A stretch of DNA of 64,000 bases from Mytilinidion resinicola (lineage: Eukaryota > Ascomycota > Dothideomycetes > Mytilinidiales > Mytilinidiaceae), in contig NW_022985440.1 of NCBI RefSeq assembly GCF_010093595.1, forward strand, positions 2,257,635 through 2,321,634, written 5' to 3'. This document shows positions 34,798 to 44,834 of this stretch, in pieces. Under the pieces are notes generated by a model. It had not been told where the DNA came from. It ran no database searches and worked only from the letters and a program-made list of their open reading frames with translations. A program made the translations under genes and the position numbers. Each line of letters opens with the position of its first letter. The stretch's first letter is position 1.

Positions 34798-36732
34798 ATG
34801 GAATCTGGAGATGGCAGCCCGGAAGACTTCCTGGACGTTCTAAATCAACGCCTCTCGGACGTTTCTTGGGCGAGCAATCAGGGTCTCGAAGCTATCCCGA
34901 AGAGATTGGAGGAATTCGAGAAGCAAGGTCTTACCGGTATCTGCCATCATGCTCTGGAGTCTTTGGGGACGAAAGCAGGAAAAAATGATATCTGGCGGGA
35001 CGCCTACCGCACGACGGGTATCCTAGAGTACTCTCTTCAAAAAGTTAAATCCGGAACCACAGCCAGCCTAGCGAAGCAGCATTTGCGAGTTATTGGCAAC
35101 TCTGTTGCTGACAATGACACGAATCGTTCAGTCGCTCTCGAAGCTTTGGAGAGTCTCATCAACTGCATTTGGGTAGAAGAGCTGACTATAACGGCCCTCG
35201 GCGCCATATTCAACCTCTGCTACGACTATCCTCCTGGAGAAAATCGAGCGGCTAAGTTGAGGCTTGACAATATCGTCGCCAACCACATTGCCTGCAACAG
35301 GATTCCTGAAAGCGGCATCGACACTGCAGGGGAGCTCATCGCCTTGACTTCGGAGTCACTGTCGGCTCCCGAGCTTGTTGACGACACCTCGTTATCCACA
35401 CTCAGTCAGCTTTTAGATGCGATCTTGCCTCCCACAGCTTCTGTTGAAACTCATCCAGCTAGGTTACCCATCGATCAAATCCTTGAACTCTGTGCTCCCT
35501 ACTTGTCGAACAACGACTTGTTGTTAAAATTGCCACCATCGGAAGCAGAAAGGTTGCTCAATATCCTTTGGGAAACCGAACCATTTGACCCAGCAGCCCA
35601 ACGGGCCCTGTATCAGGCGCTTAACCACCCGCTCGACAAGCAGGATGAAGAGTCCTCCTTCAGAAGTACCCGGCTTCTAATCAATGGTATCTGCGCGATA
35701 TCTGCAACGGAGGCTTTCAGCAGAACATATGACTTGCAAAGCGCATTCATGAAGAAAGTCACGTCTAAGGTGCTCTCACTATCCTTAGAAAAGGACTTAA
35801 GCTTACTAGCTCCATCGACTATCTGCGCGTGTACAATTCTGGGCAACCTAGCCATCTCAGACGCCGTCTGCATTGAAATGGTCAATATGGACTTGCATCG
35901 GCCACCGATCAGGATCCTATCAACAAGCCAGGAATCTGCACTTCTCCACGTGACCGCAGGTCTCTTACGACATCTTACTTTCCCTAGACACAATCGCGAG
36001 CGCCTTGGAAATGCAGGACTCATCAATTCTTCCTGCCGCCTGCTCCTCAATCCCTCGCCCGCTGTCCGCGGCGAAGGAGCTGCTATACTCTGTAAAATGG
36101 TCGACGATGATGCTAGACACACCCAGCAGTACATTATAGAGATCGTTCAGGACGCGGTCCTAACTACGCCGACCGATCCGCCGCATCAACCAACAATACT
36201 GGAGTTCATGACCAATCAGTCGCTGGCACCGTCTGGTCCATTGCCGAGCACGAGCATGAAATCCGTCAACGTGGAGGTCGGAAAGGCTATAGTCGCGATG
36301 CTGAAGTGTCTCATCAACACACAGACGCTGGATTTGGGGCTTCTTCACCGCATGTACCAGACGCCTCTCCTAGCCGAGCCTCTCAAACGGCTTGCACGGC
36401 AACAGATCTTCGCGGAAGCCAGGTCGGAGGCTATATTTGGGCTTGGGCTAATGCTATTGTCTGCGGAAGGGGCAGCTTCTTTCTTAGCCGGCGAGCATGA
36501 CAATGTGGCCTTGGTGGATTCCCTGAGGAGTCTATTTGCAGCTGAAAGTGGAGGAAATGAAACGGCTGGGGTGCAATTGCAGCGTGACCGGAAGAACGTT
36601 CTGGTTGTCATCAGCGGGCTTTGGAAGCACGGAGCTGATATTATGGATACGCCGTTGAAGAAGAGGGTTGAGGCTCTGCATTCGGAACTGGCGCCCTTCA
36701 TGGCATCGAATGAGCAGTCAGTGGCTGAATGA
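34798..36732 (+). CDS. SmgGDS-like armadillo-repeat protein (Rap1GDS1 family)
   Basis: Single exon from the ATG at 34798, 644 residues. The whole chain is helical with armadillo-type repeats. Typical stretches are RVIGNSVADNDTNRSVALE, TICACTILGNLAISDAVC and GLLRHLTFPRHNRERLG, the last close to the arm-repeat pattern of SmgGDS. SmgGDS proteins bind small GTPases with basic prenylated tails (Rho, Rap) as chaperones or exchange factors. Filamentous fungi have one such homolog of similar length. There is no signal peptide or membrane helix, so it is likely cytosolic. Fold and family are fairly sure; the partner GTPase is not visible from the sequence. Confidence 0.82.
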   Translation: MESGDGSPEDFLDVLNQRLSDVSWASNQGLEAIPKRLEEFEKQGLTGICHHALESLGTKAGKNDIWRDAYRTTGILEYSLQKVKSGTTASLAKQHLRVIGNSVADNDTNRSVALEALESLINCIWVEELTITALGAIFNLCYDYPPGENRAAKLRLDNIVANHIACNRIPESGIDTAGELIALTSESLSAPELVDDTSLSTLSQLLDAILPPTASVETHPARLPIDQILELCAPYLSNNDLLLKLPPSEAERLLNILWETEPFDPAAQRALYQALNHPLDKQDEESSFRSTRLLINGICAISATEAFSRTYDLQSAFMKKVTSKVLSLSLEKDLSLLAPSTICACTILGNLAISDAVCIEMVNMDLHRPPIRILSTSQESALLHVTAGLLRHLTFPRHNRERLGNAGLINSSCRLLLNPSPAVRGEGAAILCKMVDDDARHTQQYIIEIVQDAVLTTPTDPPHQPTILEFMTNQSLAPSGPLPSTSMKSVNVEVGKAIVAMLKCLINTQTLDLGLLHRMYQTPLLAEPLKRLARQQIFAEARSEAIFGLGLMLLSAEGAASFLAGEHDNVALVDSLRSLFAAESGGNETAGVQLQRDRKNVLVVISGLWKHGADIMDTPLKKRVEALHSELAPFMASNEQSVAE

Positions 36733-37333
36733 GGCAGACTTGCATTACTGGATTCTGGACCATTATTTCTCATGACAGTGTCTGTGGTGCTTCAAACGTC
36801 TACCCAAGTTCTGAACAGGTTATAGAATAAGAGCCTCGGCATGTTCAAGTGTAATGTGGATATCTGATTTAATTGAGATTGTCTGATGCTCGGCGACGTG
36901 CTCTTGAAAACTGGACATGATGTTGGCTCGACGGAGATGGAAATCTGACCAGGACATAAGTTGTCAGGAAACCTTTAGACGGCAAACCAAGTCAAGCATA
37001 GAGTAACAAATACTAGTCCTTTGATTCGCGGCGCCGATTTGCGTGAATAGTGCGGCTAGCAGACCCTTGACAGAGGCAAAACCCGTCAGGTGAGGATGGC
37101 CTTTGACTTGTAATATCTGCCCTCTGATTGGCCGGGGCACCTAGGCCAAGAATAGTGAGCTCCAGGTGTGACGACGATAGATAGCTATAAAGGCAGCATT
37201 TTCTTACTGCGATACCTTCTCCAATACAATCACTCACTCGAACAATCCTCAAACAGCTTGATCAATCTCACCAAGTTCACTTTATCAACTACAACATTTG
37301 CCTATAAACCCCAACAACCCCACAACCTTCACC
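36733..37333. promoter_or_regulatory. Promoter region of the metallothionein-like gene
   Basis: A good TATA box, CTATAAAGG (TATAAA at 37186-37191), lies 148 bp before the ATG, with a C/A-rich leader after it. This suits a strongly and inducibly expressed small gene. The left part is the 3' region of the SmgGDS-like gene. Confidence 0.6.
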
Positions 37334-37691
37334 ATGTCTGCTCCAACTGGCACTGTCCCGTCGACCTGCTGCGGCCGCTCTTCTGGAGATGGATGCGCTT
37401 GTGCGAAGGAGGCGACCTGCTCGTGCGGCAAGAAGTCTGCGCTGCACTGCGACTGCGAGAAGTCGTCTACTGAGAACACAGTCTCGGGCGCGAGATGCTC
37501 ATGCAGTATGTTTTCCTCCTCATCTGACTCTGCCCACCTCGACTGCTTTTACCCCTCCGATTGTGTAACCAGTTCTGAAAATATGTCCTCTAGACCAACG
37601 CGCCCAAGGCGCATGCACCTGCGGCCGTGCCGGCGAAGAGAACAAAGGTGCCGCATCGAGTCTCGAGACCGACTTCACCACCAAGAAATAG
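37334..37691 (+). CDS. Small Cys-rich metallothionein-like protein
   Basis: Two exons, 37334-37505 and 37594-37691, giving 89 residues. The 88-nt intron interrupts the Cys-rich region; splicing joins CSC to NQRAQGACTCGRAG. The mature chain has 12 Cys, nearly all as Cys-x-Cys pairs (CAC, CSC, CDC, CSC, CTC) plus one CC, and ends LETDFTTKK. This is a conserved small protein of Pezizomycotina, close in style to metallothioneins, and likely chelates copper or zinc in the cytosol. The TATA-type promoter fits metal- or stress-induced expression. Reading past the donor without splicing gives a frame lacking the second Cys group, so the spliced model is preferred. Confidence 0.85.
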
Positions 37692-38173
37692 GCCGAGATT
37701 GATGGCTCCGGGTCTGGGAGGGCAAAAGGTTCTTGATATCCCCACGGTTTATGGATGGATGGACGGACTGGACGGGGTGTTTAGGCGTCTTTGGGGGTTG
37801 CGACTGACGGACACCTCATGAGCGCTGTATATAAGAGAATGAACGATGACCCAGTCCCCTTATATTGCCTGTGGCTAGTTTTTAGCTGGGATGGTTGTGT
37901 ACTTCTATCGCGGCTAGGCCTGGATCTCGGAATGGTGATGTGCGCATGCGGATATTTTGCGACGTAGTAATCTCATTAACTATCTGGAGAGCATTCTAGC
38001 TAAGACGAGGGACGCTTAGTGTACAAGTTCAGACGCGACGTCCTCCGCACTCCCACCCTTCACCTCCGCGCTTCCCCAGCGAAAAACCCCCCCACCCCCA
38101 ATAGCATCCATCCTATGATGACAAAAATCCGGTAGCCATTGCCTCGGCCGGATGGGTTCGGAAGACCAAGAGC
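37692..38173. other. Intergenic region, no gene seen
   Basis: 3' region of the metallothionein-like gene and promoter of the next + gene. No motif-bearing ORF. Confidence 0.5.
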
Positions 38174-39349
38174 ATGGAAAATGGACATGCCGCAAAAGCA
38201 AACGGCGGCGATGGTCGTCCTCCTGCCGCGCGGACCAACGTAAAGGCAGCTCCCAAAACAAGTGCCACCGCCAGCGATGCTGGCCCCAAGTCCCACAAGA
38301 GAAGTCTATCTGGGAGCATCCTTGGGAAGCTTCCACTGTTCCTACGCGCATCCACCGAGGACCTGCCTCCGATGCCACCGCCGAAGCGAGAGGACGACCC
38401 GTCCGACACGGAGAAGAATGACGAGGGCCCCAAGAAAACCTCAGCTATGGCGAATGCAATGCGGCAGAATAAAGGACGAAAGCGCAAGGGGTCATTGAGG
38501 AAGACGGCGATACTGGGGACGGGGAAGCTGCGTGAGCGCCGGAACTCGATTCTGGACCAGAAGAAGTCCCCCTCTAAGCACGTCGTCGACTCCGGCGGTG
38601 ACATGAGCCCAACTTCGCCCGACGAGGAGACGACACCGCGCCGCTTCAGCTACGAGAACCCGTCGCACGCCTCTTCGTCAGACAGCGGCTGGATGCCGTT
38701 GCAGAAGCTCTCCCTCAGCACCGCCAGCACCGCCAGCACCGCCAGCACCGCCAGCACCGCCAGCACCGCCAGCACCGCCAGCACCGACAGCAACCTCTCC
38801 CAAGACGGCCACCCGACTCCCCGCGCACTCGCATCGCCCCTCACAAGCCCCGTCGGCCCATACGCATCTACCACAGACGACGACGAAGGCCTCTCCTTCT
38901 CGCGGCCTGCGCTCGCCGGAAACAACTCGTCCTACCTCGGCGTACAACTGCAGCCCCCCAACCAATCCTCCTCTCTCCAACGGCGCCGCTCCAACAAAGG
39001 CAGCCACGGATCCTCGCTCGCGATGGTACACACACCCTCCGCCATGGCGCTAGAAGAGGAATGGGACTACAGCGAGACGGAATGGTGGGGCTGGGTGGTG
39101 CTGGTCGTGACGTGGATCGTCTTCGTCGTAGGCATGGGATCGTGCCTTGGCGTGTGGAGCTGGGCGTGGGATGTTGGCGAGACGCCGTACGCGCCGCCGG
39201 AGCTGGAGGACGATCCGACATTGCCGATTGTGGGCTACTATCCTGCGTTGATGGTGCTGACCGCTGTAATGGCGTGGGTGTGGGTGGTTGTGGCTTGGGT
39301 GGGCATGAAGTATTTCAGACATGCGAAGGTTGTTGGAGATGATGGGTAG
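38174..39349 (+). CDS. Disordered protein with two C-terminal membrane helices
   Basis: Single exon, 391 residues. The first 280 residues are Ser/Pro/Lys-rich and disordered, with RSLSGSILGKLP, FSYEN and SDTEK phosphosite-like stretches, and a Thr-Ala-Ser repeat at about 183-203. The C-terminal 100 residues are ordered. An acidic EEEWDYSETEWWGW leads into helix 1 (VVLVVTWIVFVVGMGSCLGVW), an acidic Pro-rich loop and a GYYPALMVLTAVMAWVWVVV helix, ending in a short basic tail. The helix-loop-helix tail recalls PIG-P-like proteins only in layout, and I cannot assign a family. Likely an endomembrane protein with a long cytosolic regulatory tail. Confidence 0.72.
   Translation: MENGHAAKANGGDGRPPAARTNVKAAPKTSATASDAGPKSHKRSLSGSILGKLPLFLRASTEDLPPMPPPKREDDPSDTEKNDEGPKKTSAMANAMRQNKGRKRKGSLRKTAILGTGKLRERRNSILDQKKSPSKHVVDSGGDMSPTSPDEETTPRRFSYENPSHASSSDSGWMPLQKLSLSTASTASTASTASTASTASTASTDSNLSQDGHPTPRALASPLTSPVGPYASTTDDDEGLSFSRPALAGNNSSYLGVQLQPPNQSSSLQRRRSNKGSHGSSLAMVHTPSAMALEEEWDYSETEWWGWVVLVVTWIVFVVGMGSCLGVWSWAWDVGETPYAPPELEDDPTLPIVGYYPALMVLTAVMAWVWVVVAWVGMKYFRHAKVVGDDG
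38716..38788 (+). repeat. 9-bp tandem repeat ACCGCCAGC
   Basis: Seven near-perfect copies of ACCGCCAGC plus one variant (ACCGACAGC), coding for Thr-Ala-Ser repeats. Copy number is likely to vary between strains. Confidence 0.95.
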
Positions 39350-40152
39350 CCTAGTTGAGTCCTTCTGTCTCTTCAATTCAATCTTCGAACTACATATTTG
39401 GAGTATCCGGAATTATTGATATCATTCTCTCTGATCTCTGGGTTGGTCTACGCACACTATCCTGCCACCGTCACTAAGGTACCACCCCAACGCCCTGTCA
39501 GAAATCAGAGTTTCATGTGAATCCCTGGGTTTGTGCAATAAGTAGGACGTGCGGTGCGACATCGACCGTCATTCTTCGGTTCTATATCCTTCCTCAAACA
39601 TCTAGATATCTCTTCCCAGCTCCTCACTGCGATTCACTAGCCCCATCGGACCTCGCTTCTCCAACATAACAACATCGCAACTGGTGCCCGAGTTTACCCG
39701 GCCGGACCTGAGCCCGAAAGTGAGATGTCAAAGGACCACGTGCTCTCGCGTAGCGACGCGTTCGAGCTTTTATCTACCTCACATCGACCGCCAACCTCCA
39801 CAACCTTTCAACCCCCCACCGACCACCACATCTGTATTGACTGCCTGGCACGAACTCACAACATCCACCGGCCTCGTCTGAAGGCTTCCAAGCTTCCCAT
39901 ACCATTCGAGTAGCGCGCCGTCGCCGTAGCACTCGCCACCGCAGCTGTACGGCGGTGCTCAAAGACCTGCTGTCATCTTCAGCGGCGACGCTCGCACCTT
40001 CAGCCTTGCAGCGTCAACAACATCAAGCTTCCAAAGCGCGGCGCTGTATGACCCCTCTGCCAGCCTTCCCAGACCTATCACCACCGTACACGCCGAATCT
40101 CACACCCTCTCAAATACACCCCCACTACAAAAACATAGTCTAAAGGCTTACT
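39350..40152. other. Intergenic region, no gene seen
   Basis: About 800 bp, C/A-rich towards the right. Short + ORFs at 39684-39913 are Pro/Thr/His-rich and look like a C-rich leader rather than protein. Confidence 0.45.
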
Positions 40153-41310
40153 ATGGCGCGTGGTAAGCAGACCGCGCGATATCAGGTGGGAAGGCTCCCT
40201 AATAAGCCCGCTTGTACGCCGCGTCCGCATATCCAACCGACGCGTTCCACTCTAGTCGCCGGCACTCGACGCAACCCTGAACGTGAAGCCCGCGCGGACA
40301 TGAGTTTCTTGTTCGACAGTGAGGATGATATCGCTGCCATTGACAACGAGCGCCCGAAGAAGAAGTAAGTACCAAATGACGCCTTCTAGTGTTCCATTCG
40401 CTAACACGTATAGGCGCCGTGTCGCCTGGAAGCCCAAGGGCAAGTTCCGCTTCCTTGACCTACCTGCTGAGCTCCGGAATTCGATCTACGAGTAGGTTTT
40501 CCTCACGCCGTAGAGCCCGAAATATCGTAGCTAACAACAATTCGCAGGCTCCTCCTAGTCAACCAACGCGACGATTCCCCCTTCCACGCCCTACGGCTTT
40601 TCATCAACCAGGAAGCCCGTGACTTCCGGAAGACCCGCCGCGAACGCGAGTCAATCAAACGTATCCACATGGGAGGCACAGCCATCATCCCGAAGCCTGT
40701 CAAGGTCAAACCGCTGGCGTATACCGCCATTCTGGCGACGAATAAGCAGATCAATAGGGAGGCGAAGCATGTCCTCTACTCCCGGAATATCTACGCCCTT
40801 ACGCTCTCTCGCCACAACTGGGACCACATCCACCAACCCACCAACATCATCAAGCCTTCTGGCTGGGACTTCTCCGCCATGACCAATTTGCATCTTGAGC
40901 TTGTCCTATCCACTACCTTCGATGTCGACACGTTGGTGGATTGGATGGCGCTCTTTAGCGAGATGGCTTCGCTTAACCAACTCACCATCTCTCTCACCCG
41001 CGGCCCGAATCACTATGTTAACGAGGATGCCATGCAGAAGTGGGAGGACGTTCACTGGATGTTCAAAGCCTTTCTGCGCAGCTTTGTGCAGGCAATCCCG
41101 AAGAACGCGACGGTAGTGTGGGATCATAGTGAGCCGGCTGTTGGTGAGGGACGGCTCCGGGGGCAGGGGCATAGGCGCGTGAAGCCGAGTGTCGTGAAGG
41201 GAATGTGGGCGGAGATGAAACAGCTCCAGGGCTTGGAGCATGAGCTTCCGGAGGCGGTTGAAGAAGATACTAGTGAGGACACTGCGAGGGACAATGAGGT
41301 GGGAGCTTGA
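40153..41310 (+). CDS. F-box-like protein with histone-H3-like N-terminus
   Basis: Three exons, 40153-40364, 40414-40491 and 40548-41310, giving 350 residues; introns of 49 and 56 nt. It opens MARGKQTAR, which matches the start of histone H3 (ARTKQTAR) except at one residue. A Pro/Arg-rich linker follows, then KFRFLDLPAELRNSIYELLL, the F-box-like start typical of large fungal families of putative ubiquitin-ligase adaptors. The rest has the usual pattern of such proteins: a LATNKQINREAKHVLYSRN block, then strands and helices (NLHLELVLSTTF). The C-terminal tail is acidic. It would be expected to pair with Skp1. Whether the H3-like tail is read by chromatin proteins is unknown. Confidence 0.85.
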
Positions 41311-42035
41311 GGGGAAAGTCGGTGTTCGGATACACACGATGGGGCTATGATTTGCGCGGACTTTACCCCCGTTGCACTCTGTTTCCTCCTTCTGTTACCC
41401 CTTCCTGTATCGACCTTCTCTCCTGTTCCCCTGCGTGTCACTTCTACAGTATGTTTTCCTTTCTGTTCTATGCTTTGTTACTTTCCTGTTCGATTTTCCT
41501 CTCTTTCATCACAGAGCGGTCCCACCGACTGCTATAATGGAGCCTTTGTAGGTCGATGATGGGGTAGATTAGGTAAGGTTGTGGGTACTTCTATCATAGC
41601 GAGCGTGCCAACATTAGGTTGAGCTTTTGTAGCTATTAGACCAACTGGATTTCTTCTCTTCATAAATTGTCTTTGTGAGTGAAATCCCTGCTACTAATAT
41701 GACTATCTGAAACTTCACATTCAGGGATGAAGTCCCTTGGTATCTTGAAGGACTTCTAAGATTGTCAACTCCACGAAAAATCTTATCTAGCTCCCGCTCA
41801 ACTCCCACCCCTCAGCCATTGCATCTGCTCCCAGATTAAACAATACCCTTCACCTCTTTTTTTCCCCTTATATTCAAGGCGGTGTGGGAAGTCATTTAGC
41901 ATACTCTAAGATCTTGAAATCGGATGCAATCGTTTAATCGATCTAGATAGCCTCCCGAAAAACCTTACACGACACCCATTTTCCACCATCCCCCAAATCC
42001 TACCCTCTCCATCCACCCCTGCACACTCACCCAGC
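41311..42035. other. Convergent 3' regions, no gene seen
   Basis: 725 bp between two genes that end towards each other. T/C-rich tracts at 41380-41520 and near 41850 fit 3' untranslated sequence. Confidence 0.5.
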
Positions 42036-42664
42036 CTACTGCGCTCCTCCCGACTCCACCTCCTCCCTCACAAAACCCTCATCCCTCAACTCCTTCCCAT
42101 CAATCTTCACCGGCGTCGCCGCCGTCAAGATGAAGTAAACCCTCGCCGGCTTATCCGAGTAATTCGTCCATCCGTGAATCGTGCCTCTCTGCACACAGAC
42201 ATCTCCCGCCTTCATATCAATACGCACACCGTCATCGAGATGGCACGTAATCTCGCCCTCATGCAAGATCCCGAAATCAAGCGACTCAGTCCGATGGTAG
42301 ATCTGCCCACCAGACCGCCACCACAGTTAGCCTAAGCCCTTCAAACTTTAAATATACATATCACGTGACTCATCCACTCTTTTACTTAAATGTGACTAAA
42401 CGCACGCACCGTCTTCGTATTGGCCGGGAAATCCACGACTCTCAACACGACGCCCTTGTCGTTCGCTAGGCTTTTTGTCCGCGTCGTGATTGGGTCCTCC
42501 CACTCGTCGAGCGACGCGGGGAACTGGTGCGTTTCGTAGAGCACGGCGAAGTTGCATTTTAGCGGCGTGGGCTCGCACGGGACAGGGCTGTCGGCGACGA
42601 CGATGGCGCGGCCGCGGCCGTTGTGGCCGGTGACGATGCGGCGGGGGGCGGGGAGGAGGGACAT
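42036..42664 (-). CDS. Cupin-domain protein
   Basis: Two exons on the minus strand, 42664-42410 and 42302-42036, giving 173 residues; a 107-nt intron joins NTKT to IYHRTESLDF. Residues 85-160 form one cupin barrel: HRTESLDFGILHEGEI, LDDG, then GDVCVQRGTIHGWTN, with conserved His and Gly. The first half (VTGHNGRGRAIVVAD) is a family-specific N-terminal sheet. Such fungal cupins are small cytosolic proteins, sometimes isomerases, cyclases or decarboxylases in aromatic or polyketide pathways. The gene is divergent from a fumarylacetoacetase-like gene 348 bp away, so a role in the same breakdown route is possible, by inference only. Confidence 0.85.
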
Positions 42665-43012
42665 GATGAGATAGAGGGTCTTGGGTTGATGAGAAGTGGT
42701 TGGAGAGGAACGAGTTTGGATTGTTTTGAAGGGGAGAGGGGACAGTAACCTGGATGTCGAGGGAAGTTGCGATGATGAGGTCTTGGGGTTATAGTGGGAA
42801 GTTGCTGTGGAGACCTGAGGGTATTTGTATATTAGGTGTTGCTTTTGTCAACTATATCCCGAGTACGTCGGGTCCCCGCACTTTTGTGTGACCTGTCGCT
42901 TGCTACGCAAGTCCGGTGCCCGGATGTGCGGTGGCTTAAATATGTGCTTCTCTCATCTATTCTCTCGTAGTTTGACGTCTAGTATAAGTCATCTGTTGCT
43001 GATTCAGTGATC
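42665..43012. promoter_or_regulatory. Shared divergent promoter (cupin / FAH-like)
   Basis: 348 bp between the two start codons, with a TATA-poor A/T-rich right half (AGTATAAGTC at about 42981). Short enough for co-regulation of both genes. Confidence 0.55.
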
Positions 43013-44487
43013 ATGGGCTTCACAGTCACTATTCCCGAAGGCTCGTCCTTCACGTTGCACAACATCCCCTTCGGCGTGATCTCAACAGACGCAAACCCCG
43101 AACCCCATTGCGCGACTGCAATTGGCGACTACGCCCTCGATTTGCCGCTATACTTCCACTACAGAGCCTCAGACGACAAATACTTCGTCCCACTCGATTG
43201 CGACACCCTTCACGCCATCTTCAATCAGGTGATCCATTGATCTCCAATTGCATAAACCTACTCCATCAAGCTGACTCAACTCCACAGCCCTCTCTAAACA
43301 CCTTCGCCGCCCTCCCATCAACCACCAGAACCGCCATCCGCGCCCACCTAATCGAAGCACTCCGGGATAGCGAGGTCCCAGAGTCATGTCTCATCTCCTT
43401 GCCCGAAGCTCGCATGCACCTCCCCATGCAAATCGGCGGCTACTCCGACTTCTTCTGCTCGCTTGAGCACTGCCAAAACGTAAGGCCCGCCCCACAACAA
43501 CCCCTAGCCAGCTTCTCACCGGGCTCGATCAGTGCAGCCCCATGACCGGCGGCGTAGTAGCTCCCAACTTCTACCACGCCCCCTCGGTGTACAACGGCCG
43601 CGTCTCCAGCGTCATCCCCTCCCCTGCACCCGTCCGCCGGCCCAAAGGCGTCATGTACGACACAGGTAAAGGCAGCGGGAACCCCGTCTACGGGCCGTCG
43701 CAGAAGCTGGACTTCGAGCTCGAGATGGGCTACTTCGTATCCACGCCCATCGCGCACGGGGAGACGATGAGCATCGCCGACGCGCGCGAGCATATTTTCG
43801 GGTTCGTGCTGCTGAACGACTGGTCGAGCCGGGATATCCAGGCGTTTGAGATGAATCCGCTGGGGCCGTTTCACAGCAAAGGTATGTCTAGTCCGCGATA
43901 TATAGCACTAGCGAGAGTTTGACAATGGAGTAGGCTTCGGGACATCGATCTCGCCGTGGGTGGTGACGCTGGATGCGCTGGAGCCGTTTGCGTGCGAGCC
44001 GAAGCATGATCATAGTGCGACGGAGTTTGAGCATCTGAAGTGGAAGGAGCGGGAGGTGGGGACTTTTGATGTTGAGCTTACGGCGGCGCTTGTGAGAGAT
44101 CAGAAAAGGTATGAGGTTACGAAGAGTAATTTACGTTGGCTGTATTGGTCGCCGTATCAACAACTCGCTCACCACGCTTCTGCGGGCTGTGGTCTCGGGG
44201 CAGGGGATTTGCTGGGTTCGGGGACGATCTCAGGAGAGGTACGTTGCGCAACTATTCGTCGCGATTCGGGCTTCGGGCTAACCTGATGATTTCAGCGCGA
44301 GGGCGAGCTCGGCTGTCTCTTTGAGGCGACGCAGGGCGGAGAAAAACCGATCCAGTTCGAGGACGGAGCAAGCCTCGGGTACTTGGAGGACCATGACGAG
44401 GTGGTGTTGGAGGGGTGGTGTGGAAAAGGGGAGGACAGGATTGGGTTTGGTGAGTGTCGGGGGGTGCTTCTTCCTGCTAGTAAGTAG
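43013..44487 (+). CDS. Fumarylacetoacetase-like hydrolase
   Basis: Five exons, 43013-43228, 43288-43479, 43533-43881, 43934-44238 and 44296-44487, giving 417 residues, the usual FAH length. Introns are 52-59 nt. The N-terminal SH3-like part (MGFTVTIPEGSSFTLHNIPFG) and the catalytic barrel are both present. Metal and catalytic residues of known FAH align: Asp and His in DFFCSLEH, the two Glu in FELEMGYF, Asp in VLLNDWSSRDIQ, Lys in GPFHSKGFGT, and the GSGTISGE loop. FAH splits fumarylacetoacetate into fumarate and acetoacetate, the last step of tyrosine breakdown. Some substrate-loop residues differ (YNGR where YHGR is usual, and no MFR after the catalytic His), so it may be a diverged paralog with another acylpyruvate-type substrate. 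Confidence 0.88.
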
Positions 44488-44834
44488 GGATATGGTAATA
44501 AACAGTGTCTTTTGGGACCGAGGCATGAATTCTCCGAACGCGAAGTACAGAGAAAATAGTAGCTATATTTGCAACGTGACGTTGGCAAGTTCGGCTTTCG
44601 CTATGATTTAAGCGCGAGTGGTCGATATATAGTGTATTGTTTCGAGGGGCCGCGGACACCGCATTGACAAGGGAACTCCGCGAACAGATCTCGCCTGGCA
44701 CGATTAGTTAGTCGGTATATAAAACCCGAGTTCCTTCAAGAGTAAAAGTTATACCCAAAATTTCCTAGACTTCTTGTCCTCGGTTGCTGTCACGTGATCT
44801 TGAACACTTACTCCAACACCGCCAATATATCAAA
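44488..44834. promoter_or_regulatory. Promoter of the CocE-type hydrolase
   Basis: A strong TATA box, GTATATAAAA, at 44715-44724 lies about 110 bp before the ATG at 44835. The rest is the 3' end of the FAH-like gene and spacer. Confidence 0.6.
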
